A stretch of 64,000 nucleotides of DNA from Odiellus spinosus (lineage: Eukaryota > Arthropoda > Arachnida > Opiliones > Phalangiidae). The notes below the pieces were generated by a model that searched no databases, was not told the DNA's origin, and worked only from the letters and a program-made list of their open reading frames with translations. Each line of letters begins with the position of its first letter. The stretch's first letter is position 1. The DNA lies in contig CAWUCO010000263.1 of NCBI GenBank assembly GCA_963920705.1, positions 1 to 64,000 on the forward strand, in the 5' to 3' direction. Of the stretch, positions 55,000 to 63,949 are shown in pieces. Both the position numbers and the translations under genes were made by a program.

Positions 55000-56995
55000 G
55001 GCAACGACCATATCACGTTGAATACACCGGTTCTCGTCTGATCACCGAAGTTAAGCAGCGTCGAGCGCAGTTAGTACTTGGGAGGGGGACCACCTGGGAA
55101 CACTGCGTGTTGTTGTCCTTTTGATAGTTTTTAGATATTACATTTAATTTTTATTTGTAAAAAATAGACTATCTCAATTTTCTCGTTATATTTTAAACAA
55201 TGAATTACATTCTGGTTCTTATATAAATATTTAAATATATTGGCTATGTACAAACACGGCAGTTGTTGGCCACGACCATATCACGTTGAATACACCGGTT
55301 CTCGTCTGATCACCGAAGTTAAGCAGCGTCGAGCGCAGTTAGTACTTGGGAGGGGGACCACCTGGGAACACTGCGTGTTGTTGTCCTTTTGATAGTTTTT
55401 AGATATTACATTTAATTTTTATTTGTAAAAAATAGACTATCTCAATTTTCTCGTTATATTTTAAACGATGAATACCATTCTGGTTCTTATATAAATATTT
55501 AAATATATTGGCTATGTACAAACACGGCAGTTGTTGGCAACGACCATATCACGTTGAATACACCGGTTCTCGTCTGATCACCGAAGTTAAGCAGCGTCGA
55601 GCGCAGTTAGTACTTGGGAGGGGGACCACCTGGGAACACTGCGTGTTGTTGTCCTTTTGATAGTTTTTAGATATTACATTTAATTTTTATTTGTAAAAAA
55701 TAGACTATCTCAATTTTCTCGTTATATTTTAAACGATGAATTACATTCTGGTTCTTTTATAAATATTTAAATATATTGGCTATGTACAAACACGGCAGTT
55801 GTTGGCAACGACCATATCACGTTGAATACACCGGTTCTCGTCTGATCACCGAAGTTAAGCAGCGTCGAGCGCAGTTAGTACTTGGGAGGGGGACCACCTG
55901 GGAACACTGCGTGTTGTTGTCCTTTTGATAGTTTTTAGATATTACATTTAATTTTTATTTGTAAAAAATAGACTATCTCAATTTTCTCGTTATATTTTAA
56001 ACAATGAATTACATTCTGGTTCTTATATAAATATTTAAATATATTGGCTATGTACAAACACGGCAGTTGTTGGCCACGACCATATCACGTTGAATACACC
56101 GGTTCTCGTCTGATCACCGAAGTTAAGCAGCGTCGAGCGCAGTTAGTACTTGGGAGGGGGACCACCTGGGAACACTGCGTGTTGTTGTCCTTTTGATAGT
56201 TTTTAGATATTACATTTAATTTTTATTTGTAAAAAATAGACTATCTCAATTTTCTCGTTATATTTTAAACGATGAATACCATTCTGGTTCTTATATAAAT
56301 ATTTAAATATATTGGCTATGTACAAACACGGCAGTTGTTGGCAACGACCATATCACGTTGAATACACCGGTTCTCGTCTGATCACCGAAGTTAAGCAGCG
56401 TCGAGCGCAGTTAGTACTTGGGAGGGGGACCACCTGGGAACACTGCGTGTTGTTGTCCTTTTGATAGTTTTTAGATATTACATTTAATTTTTATTTGTAA
56501 AAAATAGACTATCTCAATTTTCTCGTTATATTTTAAACAATGAATTACATTCTGGTTCTTATATAAATATTTAAATATATTGGCTATGTACAAACACGGC
56601 AGTTGTTGGCAACGACCATATCACGTTGAATACACCGGTTCTCGTCTGATCACCGAAGTTAAGCAGCGTCGAGCGCAGTTAGTACTTGGGAGGGGGACCA
56701 CCTGGGAACACTGCGTGTTGTTGTCCTTTTGATAGTTTTTAGATATTACATTTAATTTTTATTTGTAAAAAATAGACTATCTCAATTTTCTCGTTATATT
56801 TTAAACGATGAATTACATTCTGGTTCTTATATAAATATTTAAATATATTGGCTATGTACAAACACGGCAGTTGTTGGCAACGACCATATCACGTTGAATA
56901 CACCGGTTCTCGTCTGATCACCGAAGTTAAGCAGCGTCGAGCGCAGTTAGTACTTGGGAGGGGGACCACCTGGGAACACTGCGTGTTGTTGTCCT
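55000..56995 (+). rRNA. 5S rRNA: 5S rRNA genes 206-213, last units before the insertion
   Basis: Starts: 55000 ref; 55268 C4; 55536 ref; 55804 ref; 56072 C4; 56340 ref; 56608 ref; 56876 ref. Six of eight are consensus, a much higher share than elsewhere in array 1. Genes 208 and 211 share ATGAATACCATT in the spacer (ATGAATTACATT elsewhere), indicating a three-unit duplication. The spacer before gene 206 has one A fewer. Gene 209 has a T in the TATA block. Gene 213 is intact with its T-run; its 3' spacer is cut at 57028. Confidence 0.95.
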
Positions 56996-57028
56996 TTTGA
57001 TAGTTTTTAGATATTACATTTAATTTTT

Positions 57029-57040
57029 TACCTCCCCGAC
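57029..57040 (+). repeat. Left terminal inverted repeat
   Basis: TACCTCCCCGAC, the exact reverse complement of 60601-60612. Complementarity does not continue inward: TGAACTTTAG on this side, against AACCACGTGA when the other end is inverted. Confidence 0.6.
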
Positions 57041-57062
57041 TGAACTTTAGTTCAGGGGGAGG
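57031..57062. repeat. Strong hairpin at the left end of the insertion
   Basis: CCTCCCC (57031-57037) pairs with GGGGAGG (57056-57062). After a 2-nt GA bulge, CTGAACT (57040-57046) pairs with AGTTCAG (57049-57055), closing on a two-base TT loop, so in practice the last pair or two would open. The outer stem shares its CCTCCCC with the terminal repeat, so this end could fold alone or pair with the far end. Confidence 0.7.
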
Positions 57063-57080
57063 TTTTACACTGGTCGTATC

Positions 57081-57123
57081 TGTGTGTGTGTGTGTGTGTG
57101 TCTGTCTGTGTGTGTGTGTGTGT
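57081..57123. repeat. TG dinucleotide microsatellite
   Basis: About 43 bp of TG repeats, interrupted by TCTGTC near the middle. It lies about 20 bp inside the hairpin at the left end of the insertion. No function is evident. Confidence 0.95.
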
Positions 57124-57851
57124 AACCGGATATCCTGTGTACGCGGATATCACGTAACCTAGCTCGTAGAGCCAAAAGTCTAGAGACATTCTCATACCAG
57201 CTTATCGTTCAATTTCGTTTAACGGGAATTACCTCCTTTAAGCGTGGCTGCAACATTAAGTTTCAAGTGTCGTGCAATGATATGCAACAGGACGTCTCCA
57301 ATTGCATATTATCACCTTCCACCATCCACTTTACGGTCAAACCTCGATGCTGGACAGTTGAAGGCGATTATACGCAATGGGACGTCTCCCACTGTTATAA
57401 TCACCTCCGACCATCACGCACCAAGGTCCAACCACTAGTGTCGGATGTCAGCGGGCCATACTAGCGAGGCGTCCCTCACTAATATGGTCCACATCGACCC
57501 TCCACTCTCCAAACATCGCCCCCCAAGGGTAAATTGGCCGACACTTGAGCACTCAGGGTTACGACAAACGTCTGAGCATTGATAAGGTGGGATCTCCACC
57601 AGATCTTATCACAATCGGATACTGTATAATGGCATTCGATTCGCTTATATAGTCTCTTTGGAAGTATAGTACATTGTAGCATTATGGCGTGATATCTTTT
57701 AGTGAATTGAAACATAATATTAATTTAAAATATAATTCAAAATATTATAATTATGTCTCTTAATCTTATTAATAATGTAGCTGAAAATTAAATTTTAAAT
57801 TGGCGATAGTTTTGAAGATATTTAAGAAATTCTCTAAATATTTGACCGTTT
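57124..57851. other. Left part of the insertion, with a decayed 90-bp tandem repeat
   Basis: No gene is recognisable. Two similar stretches of about 48 bp, both containing GACGTCTCC then ATCACCT and ACCATC, start at 57281 and 57371, with an 89-90 bp spacing. A weaker third match (GGCGTCCCTCACT, then CATCGACCCTCCA) begins near 57469, about the same distance on. Frames at 57244-57438, 57267-57464 and 57479-57715 are short, overlap this repeat and show no domain. From about 57715 the sequence turns very AT-rich. Confidence 0.45.
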
Positions 57852-58122
57852 AATAGCAGCTTGAGTTGACAGCACGCGCTAAGCTATTTTCCATATATCA
57901 TTTAGTTAAAATAGCAAAGGTATAAAGGGCCGTATAGGCTTAGGCTTGCTGCAAACTCGGGGTGGATTGAAAAATTTAAGCCAATTTCTATACTAATACC
58001 AGCTTGAGTTGACAGCAAGCGCTAAGCTATTTTCCATATATCATTTAGTAAAAAAAGCCGAGGTATAACGGGCAGTATAGGTTTTGGCTTTCTGCAAACT
58101 CGGGGTGGATTGAAGAATTTAA
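57852..58122. repeat. Tandem duplication, 143-bp period
   Basis: Copy one is 57852-57979 and copy two 57995-58122, aligned with no net gap. Shared stretches include AGCTTGAGTTGACAGCA, GCTAAGCTATTTTCCATATA and CTGCAAACTCGGGGTGGATT. They differ at roughly one base in nine. There is no open frame across it. I do not recognise the family. Confidence 0.85.
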
Positions 58123-58699
58123 ATAACATTATAGACCAATTTGTATACTTTTGTTTTTTATCTATTTTTGGTTAAAAAGTAGACTAGATATATTTTTTAA
58201 CTTTGTATAAGCATCGCTTCTCGGGGTATAAATAAGCGAGATTATCATTTTTCCCACTCAATGATAACCTTGTCTAGGGCGAGGAGAGGTTCACGTTAGG
58301 CTTTCACGCTAGCGGTGTTGCCTCATTGATTCGGCAACGGCTCTTGGTTGCTAAGGCGGTGGTAAAACGCACCTATTATCACATATTTTGAGTAGTGTGT
58401 TTAAATAAGGCACGTACTTCTTGCAAGAACCCTTTGCAAGTACCTATTTTTCGGCGACTTGATTCACAATTCTTAGACTGTAAGGCAAGTATGACTTTAC
58501 AATAGGGAAAAAAAATACGATCAAGTTGGACATCCTACACCAAGTGCTCAATTATACTTAAATTCCTAATCTCTACTTTATTTATGTATTTGAGTCCCGC
58601 GACTAGGATGTGCTATAGAGAATAGACCCAGACTTTAATAAATGGACAACTATACTCAATAGCAGCCCCATTCCTACTACTAGGATAGGCTATACGGTA
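58123..58699 (+). promoter_or_regulatory. Unassigned stretch with a possible TATA core promoter at 58227
   Basis: TATAAATA lies at 58227-58234 in a GC-richer local context (CTTCTCGGGG before, AGCGAG after), with TCATTTTTCCCACTCA about 25-35 bp downstream as possible start sites. The following 150 bp (TAGGGCGAGGAGAGG through GGCGGTGGTAAAACGC) is GC-richer than its surroundings but carries no frame or RNA family I recognise. It could be the promoter end of a decayed retroelement or noncoding RNA. The rest, to 58699, shows only a short repeat, GACTAGGATGTGCTATAGAG against TACTAGGATAGGCTATACGG, about 78 bp apart. Confidence 0.25.
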
Positions 58700-58729
58700 A
58701 TTAAGGTAGGCAAGTTCAATAAGCCGCCA

Positions 58730-59070
58730 CACACTTCCGGTCTGCAATTAGTTCACTAGAGTACTTGTTCGATTTGCGAACTTGCTTTAAGTTGTACAAA
58801 CTTCGCAACTGTGATCCCGCGAAAAGATCGAGCCGGTTTACACTCGACAAGTTGCAAAAATTCTATAAGCGGATGCACATTGAAGTTGTTCGAGAAATCA
58901 AATATGCTTGAAACTCGCGCGAGGGTTTAAATTTCGCGTGTGTCAGGAGAAGCGCTGGATTTGCAGTATAGTCCTGGTCGATTTCCAAAACCGGAAGTCT
59001 AGAGACCCTCGCGAAAATTTTGGCGGGGAAAACTTTTGTCACGTGATCGTCCGCCATCTTTTTGTAGTGT
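58730..59070 (-). promoter_or_regulatory. CpG-containing promoter-like stretch (ETS, E-box, YY1-type motifs)
   Basis: Within an otherwise AT-rich insertion this part keeps CpGs (CTCGCGCGAGG, CCCTCGCGAAAA). Motifs seen: ACTTCCGGT at 58733-58741 and its inverse ACCGGAAGT at 58990-58998 (ETS type), TTTTGGCGGGGAAAA near 59018 (one base off an E2F-like site), CACGTG at 59040-59045 (E-box) and CCGCCATCTT at 59051-59060 (perfect YY1-type site on the - strand, AAGATGGCGG). In many animal housekeeping genes the YY1 site overlaps the start codon. Here a - strand ATG at 59057 opens a frame running to 58863 that starts MADDHVTK and matches nothing I know. It could be a captured 5' end of a host gene or a transposon promoter. 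Motif matches are visible; activity is inference. Confidence 0.3.
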
Positions 59071-59560
59071 GAATATAGCGACAGACTAACCAACGCCTCC
59101 TATATTTTATCATATCGGAGGTGTTGGACTAACAACTTGAATTTGGTTTGTGGGAAATAAAATTAGAAATAGTCTGGCAACCTGTTACTGCAAAAAGATG
59201 TCGGCGCGGCTATGAGACAAGCGCCCATTTCCGGCAAATCGACGAAAGTCGCGCGAAGAACCAGGCCTTAAATATTTTGAAAAATATTCTAGTTAGTTTG
59301 TCGTCATATGACGTTGTTTCCCAACTTGGTGTAATTTTACTCTGATCTGTCCTGCCTTAAAAGAATATATTTTATTCTTCACTCACAGCCTTAATCCACA
59401 AAGAAGGTTAACTTAAAAAAAGGTTACTTAAAACTTTCTGTACAGACAAGTAGAGTATATGTAGACCGAGTAGCGCAAATAAGCGAAATTTTACATCGTA
59501 ATTTTTAGTTTAACCTGATATACGGAAAGCCAATGCGTTAGTTGTTTATTGATAGGTTTA
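59071..59560. other. Unassigned part of the insertion
   Basis: Nothing gene-like. CCTCCTATA (from 59096) and TATCGGAGG (to about 59121) form an imperfect inverted repeat. AATATTTTGAAAAATATT near 59271 is a short perfect palindromic hairpin. GTTTCCCAACTTG at 59316-59328 recurs exactly at the right border of the insertion. The + frame at 59148-59345 has no recognisable domain and is treated as chance. Confidence 0.4.
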
Positions 59561-60420
59561 TTAGGGTTGTGTTGTATACTGAAGCCATGTATAGGTTCAA
59601 TGTGATATAAAATTTTGCCTTTTCACGTTACTTGGTCTACAAATACTCTACAACCGTCAAAATTCTGATATGGTTTTAAAAGAAGAACCTTGACCTTGTG
59701 TATTTAATCTCATATCGAGATTAAATGTTTTTCGCATCTAATTTTAATTGGTTTATCAATATGTTATTTGTATATATATTTTCTTAAGATTTTATATTTT
59801 TTAGATTAAAATAAATTTATTATTCAGGAAGATTTTGTAGAACCTAGTTCTCAGGATTACCGGTGTTGAAAATTTATTTTGCTAATGTTATCTTGATGTC
59901 TGTGTTTTCTGCCCGCTATTTAGTAGTGGTAAGATTAATATTTTTCATTTTAATTAATTGACTTATTTGGCGTTTATTTGATAATTTGCTTTACTTAAAT
60001 TGTTCGTGTAAGGGCTATTTTACATATTACCAAAGGTTGCTAATTTCAGTTGTCTTAATTCTGACTTTTTTGTTTTAATACTGAATTATGGACTGGATTA
60101 TTTATCTTGAAATCTATGTGGTTATATCTTATTTATTTTCCTTTTTTTCTCTAGTTAGGTTTGGTTTTAAGTAGAGAATTATTTAGGGTTGTGTTGGTAT
60201 ACTGAAGAAATGCTTATAGGTTCAATGTGATATAATATTTTGCCTATTGGCGTTACTTGGTCTGCAAAAACTCTAGAGCCTTCAAAATTATTATATGGTT
60301 TTAAAAGAAGAACCTTGACCTTGCTTATTTTACTCGATACGCATTTATATTAAAATTAATTCATTATTCAGCAATTTTTTTTCCGACTCTGGTTCTCAAA
60401 ATTTTATTTTGAATTAAGTT
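59561..60420. repeat. Dispersed direct repeat, two diverged copies about 620 bp apart
   Basis: A copy from 59561 and a copy from 60183 share TTAGGGTTGTGTTG, TATAGGTTCAATGTGATATA, CGTTACTTGGTCT and TGGTTTTAAAAGAAGAACCT. The close match runs about 155 bp, to roughly 59715 and 60337. Weaker similarity (TTATTCAG, then GGTTCTCA or AGTTCTCA) suggests the second copy lost some sequence and that homology reaches about 59890 and 60420. The sequence between and after is AT-rich without frames. This is an old internal duplication, perhaps of a repeat family. Confidence 0.75.
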
Positions 60421-60566
60421 TGATTCTTTTGCATTCAAATTTATCTTGATAAGAAGTATATTTTTGATCTGAATTATTGGTTTAATATATTTAGTGTTCA
60501 ATTGAGATATTATTTCTTTTTGCTTTCAATCTTCGTCTTCCACAAATGCCATAAATTTTAATATTT

Positions 60567-60585
60567 TAGGTAAGGTTAGGTTAGT
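60567..60585 (+). repeat. Short TTAGG-like run
   Basis: TTAGGTAAGGTTAGGTTAG holds two exact and two near copies of TTAGG, the insect telomere unit. It sits 16 bp inside the right terminal repeat. At this length chance is a fair explanation. Confidence 0.35.
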
Positions 60586-60600
60586 TAACATCACGTGGTT

Positions 60601-60612
60601 GTCGGGGAGGTA
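60601..60612 (-). repeat. Right terminal inverted repeat
   Basis: GTCGGGGAGGTA, the exact inverse of 57029-57040. Followed by 21 bp of non-5S sequence (60613-60633) ending in GTTTCCCAACTTG, after which the 5S spacer resumes at 60634. Confidence 0.6.
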
Positions 60613-60745
60613 TTATTTTGGTTTCCCAACTTGTATTTGTAAAAAATAGACTATCTCAATTTTCTCGTTATATTTTAAACAATGAATTACATTCTGGTTC
60701 TTATATATTTAAATATATTGGCTATGTACAAACACGGCAGTTGTT

Positions 60746-63700
60746 GGCAACGACCATATCACGTTGAATACACCGGTTCTCGTCTGATCACCGAAGTTAA
60801 GCAGCGTCGAGCGCAGTTAGTACTTGGGAGGGGTCCCACCTGGGAACACTGCGTGTTGTTGTCCTTTTGATTGTTTTTAGATATTACATTTAATTTTTAT
60901 TTGTAAAAAATAGACTATCTCAATTTTCTCGTTATATTTTAAACAATGAATTACATTCTGGTTCTTATATAAATATTTAAATATATTGGCTATGTACAAA
61001 CACGGCAGTTGTTGGCAACGACCATATCACGTTGAATACACCGGTTCTCGTCTGATCACCGAAGTAAAGCAGCGTCGAGCGCAGTTAGTACTTGGGAGGG
61101 GGACCACCTGGGAACACTGCGTGTTGTTGTCCTTTTGATAGTTTTTAGATATTACATTTAATTTTTATTTGTAAAAAATAGACTATCTCAATTTTCTCGT
61201 TATATTTTAAACAATGAATTACATTCTGGTTCTTATATATTTAAATATATTGGCTATGTACAAACACGGCAGTTGTTGGCAACGACCATATCACGTTGAA
61301 TACACCGGTTCTCGTCTGATCACCGAAGTTAAGCAGCGTCGAGCGCAGTTAGTACTTGGGAGGGGTCCCACCTGGGAACACTGCGTGTTGTTGTCCTTTT
61401 GATTGTTTTTAGATATTACATTTAATTTTTATTTGTAAAAAATAGACTATCTCAATTTTCTCGTTATATTTTAAACAATGAATTACATTGTGGTTCTTAT
61501 ATAAATATTTAAATATATTGGCTATGTACAAACACGGCAGTTGTTGGCAACGACCATATCACGTTGAATACACCGGTTCTCGTCTGATCACCGAAGTTAA
61601 GCAGCGTCGAGCGCAGTTAGTACTTGGGAGGGGGACCACCTGGGAACACTGCGTGTTGTTGTCCTTTTGATAATTTTTAGATATTACATTTAATTTTTAT
61701 TTGTAAAAAATAGATTATCTCAATTTTCTCGTTATATTTTAAACAATGAATTACATTCTGGTTCTTATATAAATATTTAAATATATTGGCTATGTACAAA
61801 CACGGCAGTTGTTGGCAACGACCATATCACGTTGAATACACCGGTTCTCGTCTGATCACCGAAGTTAAGCAGAGTCGAGCGCAGTTAGTACTTGGGAGGG
61901 GGACCACCTGGTAACACTGCGTGTTGTTGTCCTTTTGATAGTTTTTAGATATTACATTTAATTTTTATTTGTAAAAAATAGACTATCTCAATTTTCTCGT
62001 TATATTTTAAACAATGAATTACATTCTGGTTCTTATATATTTAAATATATTGGCTATGTACAAACACGGCAGTTGTTGGCAACGACCATATCACGTTGAA
62101 TACACCGGTTCTCGTCTGATCACCGAAGTTAAGCAGCGTCGAGCGCAGTTAGTACTTGGGAGGGGTCCCACCTGGGAACACTGCGTGTTGTTGTCCTTTT
62201 GATTGTTTTTAGATATTACATTTAATTTTTATTTGTAAAAAATAGACTATCTCAATTTTCTCGTTATATTTTAAACAATGAATTACATTGTGGTTCTTAT
62301 ATAAATATTTAAATATATTGGCTATGTACAAACACGGCAGTTGTTGGCAACGACCATATCACGTTGAATACACCGGTTCTCGTCTGATCACCGAAGTTAA
62401 GCAGCGTCGAGCGCAGTTAGTACTTGGGAGGGGGACCACCTGGGAACACTGCGTGTTGTTGTCCTTTTGATAATTTTTAGATATTACATTTAATTTTTAT
62501 TTGTAAAAAATAGATTATCTCAATTTTCTCGTTATATTTTAAACAATGAATTACATTCTGGTTCTTATATAAATATTTAAATATATTGGCTATGTACAAA
62601 CACGGCAGTTGTTGGCAACGACCATATCACGTTGAATACACCGGTTCTCGTCTGATCACCGAAGTTAAGCAGAGTCGAGCGCAGTTAGTACTTGGGAGGG
62701 GGACCACCTGGGAACACTGCGTGTTGTTGTCCTTTTGATAGTTTTTAGATATTACATTTAATTTTTATTTGTAAAAAATAGACTATCTCAATTTTCTCGT
62801 TATATTTTAAACAATGAATTACATTCTGGTTCTTATATAAATATTTAAATATATTGGCTATGTAAAAACACGGCAGTTGTTGGTAACGACCATATCACGT
62901 TGAATACACCGGTTCTCGTCTGATCACCGAAGTTAAGCAGCGTCGAGCGCAGTTAGTACTTGGGAGGGGGACCACCTGGTAACACTGCGTGTTGTTGTCC
63001 TTTTGATAGTTTTTAGATATTACATTTAATTTTTATTTGTAAAAAATAGACTATCTCAATTTTCTCGTTATATTTTAAACAATGAATTATATTCTGGTTC
63101 TTATATATTTAAATATATTGGCTATGTACAAACACGGCAGTTGTTGGCAACGACCATATCACGTTGAATACACCGGTTCTCGTCTGATCACCGAAGTTAA
63201 GCAGCGTCGAGCGCAGTTAGTACTTGGGAGGGGTCCCACCTGGGAACACTGCGTGTTGTTGTCCTTTTGATTGTTTTTAGATATTACATTTAATTTTTAT
63301 TTGTAAAAAATAGACTATCTCAATTTTCTCGTTATATTTTAAACAATGAATTACATTGTGGTTCTTATATAAATATTTAAATATATTGGCTATGTACAAA
63401 CACGGCAGTTGTTGGCAACGACCATATCACGTTGAATACACCGGTTCTCGTCTGATCACCGAAGTTAAGCAGCGTCGAGCGCAGTTAGTACTTGGGAGGG
63501 GGACCACCTGGGAACACTGCGTGTTGTTGTCCTTTTGATAATTTTTAGATATTACATTTAATTTTTATTTGTAAAAAATAGATTATCTCAATTTTCTCGT
63601 TATATTTTAAACAATGAATTACATTCTGGTTCTTATATAAATATTTAAATATATTGGCTATGTACAAACACGGCAGTTGTTGGCAACGACCATATCACGT

Positions 63701-63801
63701 TGAATACACCGGTTCTCGTCTGATCACCGAAGTTAAGCAGAGTCGAGCGCAGTTAGTACTTGGGAGGGGGACCACCTGGGAACACTGCGTGTTGTTGTCC
63801 T
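60746..63801 (+). rRNA. 5S rRNA: 5S rRNA genes 214-225
   Basis: Each is 120 nt. Starts: 60746 G89T+A90C; 61014 T53A; 61278 G89T+A90C; 61546 ref; 61814 A60+T99; 62078 G89T+A90C; 62346 ref; 62614 A60; 62882 T3+T99; 63146 G89T+A90C; 63414 ref; 63682 A60. Every G89T+A90C gene has the 4-bp-short TATA block before it and GATTGTTTTT after it, so gene and flanks travel as one unit. The change (GAGGGGTCCCACC for GAGGGGGACCACC) alters the internal promoter region. T3 occurs here without A34, unlike array 1, which suggests T3+T99 came first or recombined. The ref genes have CATTGTGG in the spacer, also seen before gene 5. Confidence 0.95.
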
Positions 63802-63949
63802 TTTGATAGTTTTTAGATATTACATTTAATTTTTATTTGTAAAAAATAGACTATCTCAATTTTCTCGTTATATTTTAAACAATGAATTACATTCTGGTTC
63901 TTATATAAATATTTAAATATATTGGCTATGTAAAAACACGGCAGTTGTT

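Larger units (their letters stand above)
1..57028 (+). repeat. 5S rDNA array 1: 213 head-to-tail units of 268 bp
   Basis: Each unit is a 120-nt 5S gene plus a 148-bp spacer. Gene numbering runs from 146 (gene 1) to 56876 (gene 213). Irregular start-to-start steps: 266 bp before genes 2, 7 and 8 (spacer lacks AT in GACTATCTC), 266 bp after genes 115, 120, 134 and 139 (2 nt lost in the gene), 267 bp before gene 206, and 197 bp after gene 50. Tags used in the block entries, numbered from G1 of the consensus: ref = consensus; C4 = A4C; A2 = G2A; T3 = C3T; A34 = C34A; A37 = G37A; T45 = A45T; A60 = C60A; gam = A74C plus ACCT to GAGG at 93-96; T83 = G83T; T90 = A90T; T97 = G97T; T99 = G99T; T102 = C102T; del = T38 and G41 missing. 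Of all 226 genes, 30 are ref and 76 carry C4. The window starts in the 3' flank of an earlier gene, so the array extends leftward. The spacer also varies in step with the genes, for example A, C or G before its ATGAATTAC, and TGTACAAAC or TGTAAAAAC upstream of the gene. Confidence 0.97.
57029..60633. mobile_element. 3.6 kb non-5S insertion in a 5S spacer, TIR-bounded candidate element
   Basis: The spacer reads TTAATTTTT and resumes at TATTTGTAAAAAATAG on the far side, so no array sequence is missing. Its left edge is TACCTCCCCGAC and the exact inverse GTCGGGGAGGTA lies at 60601-60612. Read as TA flanking a 10-bp inverted repeat CCTCCCCGAC, this resembles Tc1/mariner-like ends with a TA target duplication. 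However, 21 bp between the right repeat and the array (60613-60633) are not 5S sequence, so the fit is not clean. No transposase, integrase or reverse transcriptase frame is visible; frames are under 80 codons. It may be a non-autonomous or decayed DNA transposon, or a composite insertion. That it is a foreign segment is certain; the element class is a guess. Confidence 0.5.

Noticed and set aside
1-57028. CRISPR-like array of regular repeats
   Set aside because: The spacers are as conserved as the repeats, the unit is 268 bp, and the repeated element folds as 5S rRNA.
57244-57715. Short frames on both strands (57244-57438, 57267-57464, 57479-57715)
   Set aside because: They overlap a decayed tandem repeat and each other in different frames, with no recognisable domain.
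58213-58224. ATCGCTTCTCGG, identical to the first 12 nt of U2 snRNA as I remember it, which might mean a linked snRNA gene
   Set aside because: The match stops at once; the next bases do not resemble U2 and no branch-site recognition or Sm sequence follows. Probably chance.
58330-58370. tRNA-like A box (GGTTGCTAAGGCGG) suggesting a SINE
   Set aside because: No B box at the right distance downstream and no tail; the only GGTTC nearby lies upstream.
58863-59093. 76-codon - strand frame, with an internal Met in a YY1-type context
   Set aside because: No domain or homology recognised and it is short. Kept only as part of the promoter-like region, not as a gene.
59148-59345. 65-codon + strand frame in the insertion
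   Set aside because: No start context or domain; expected by chance in a segment of this length.
60567-60585. Interstitial telomere or telomere-specific retroelement site
   Set aside because: Only two exact TTAGG units; too short to separate from chance in AT-rich sequence.
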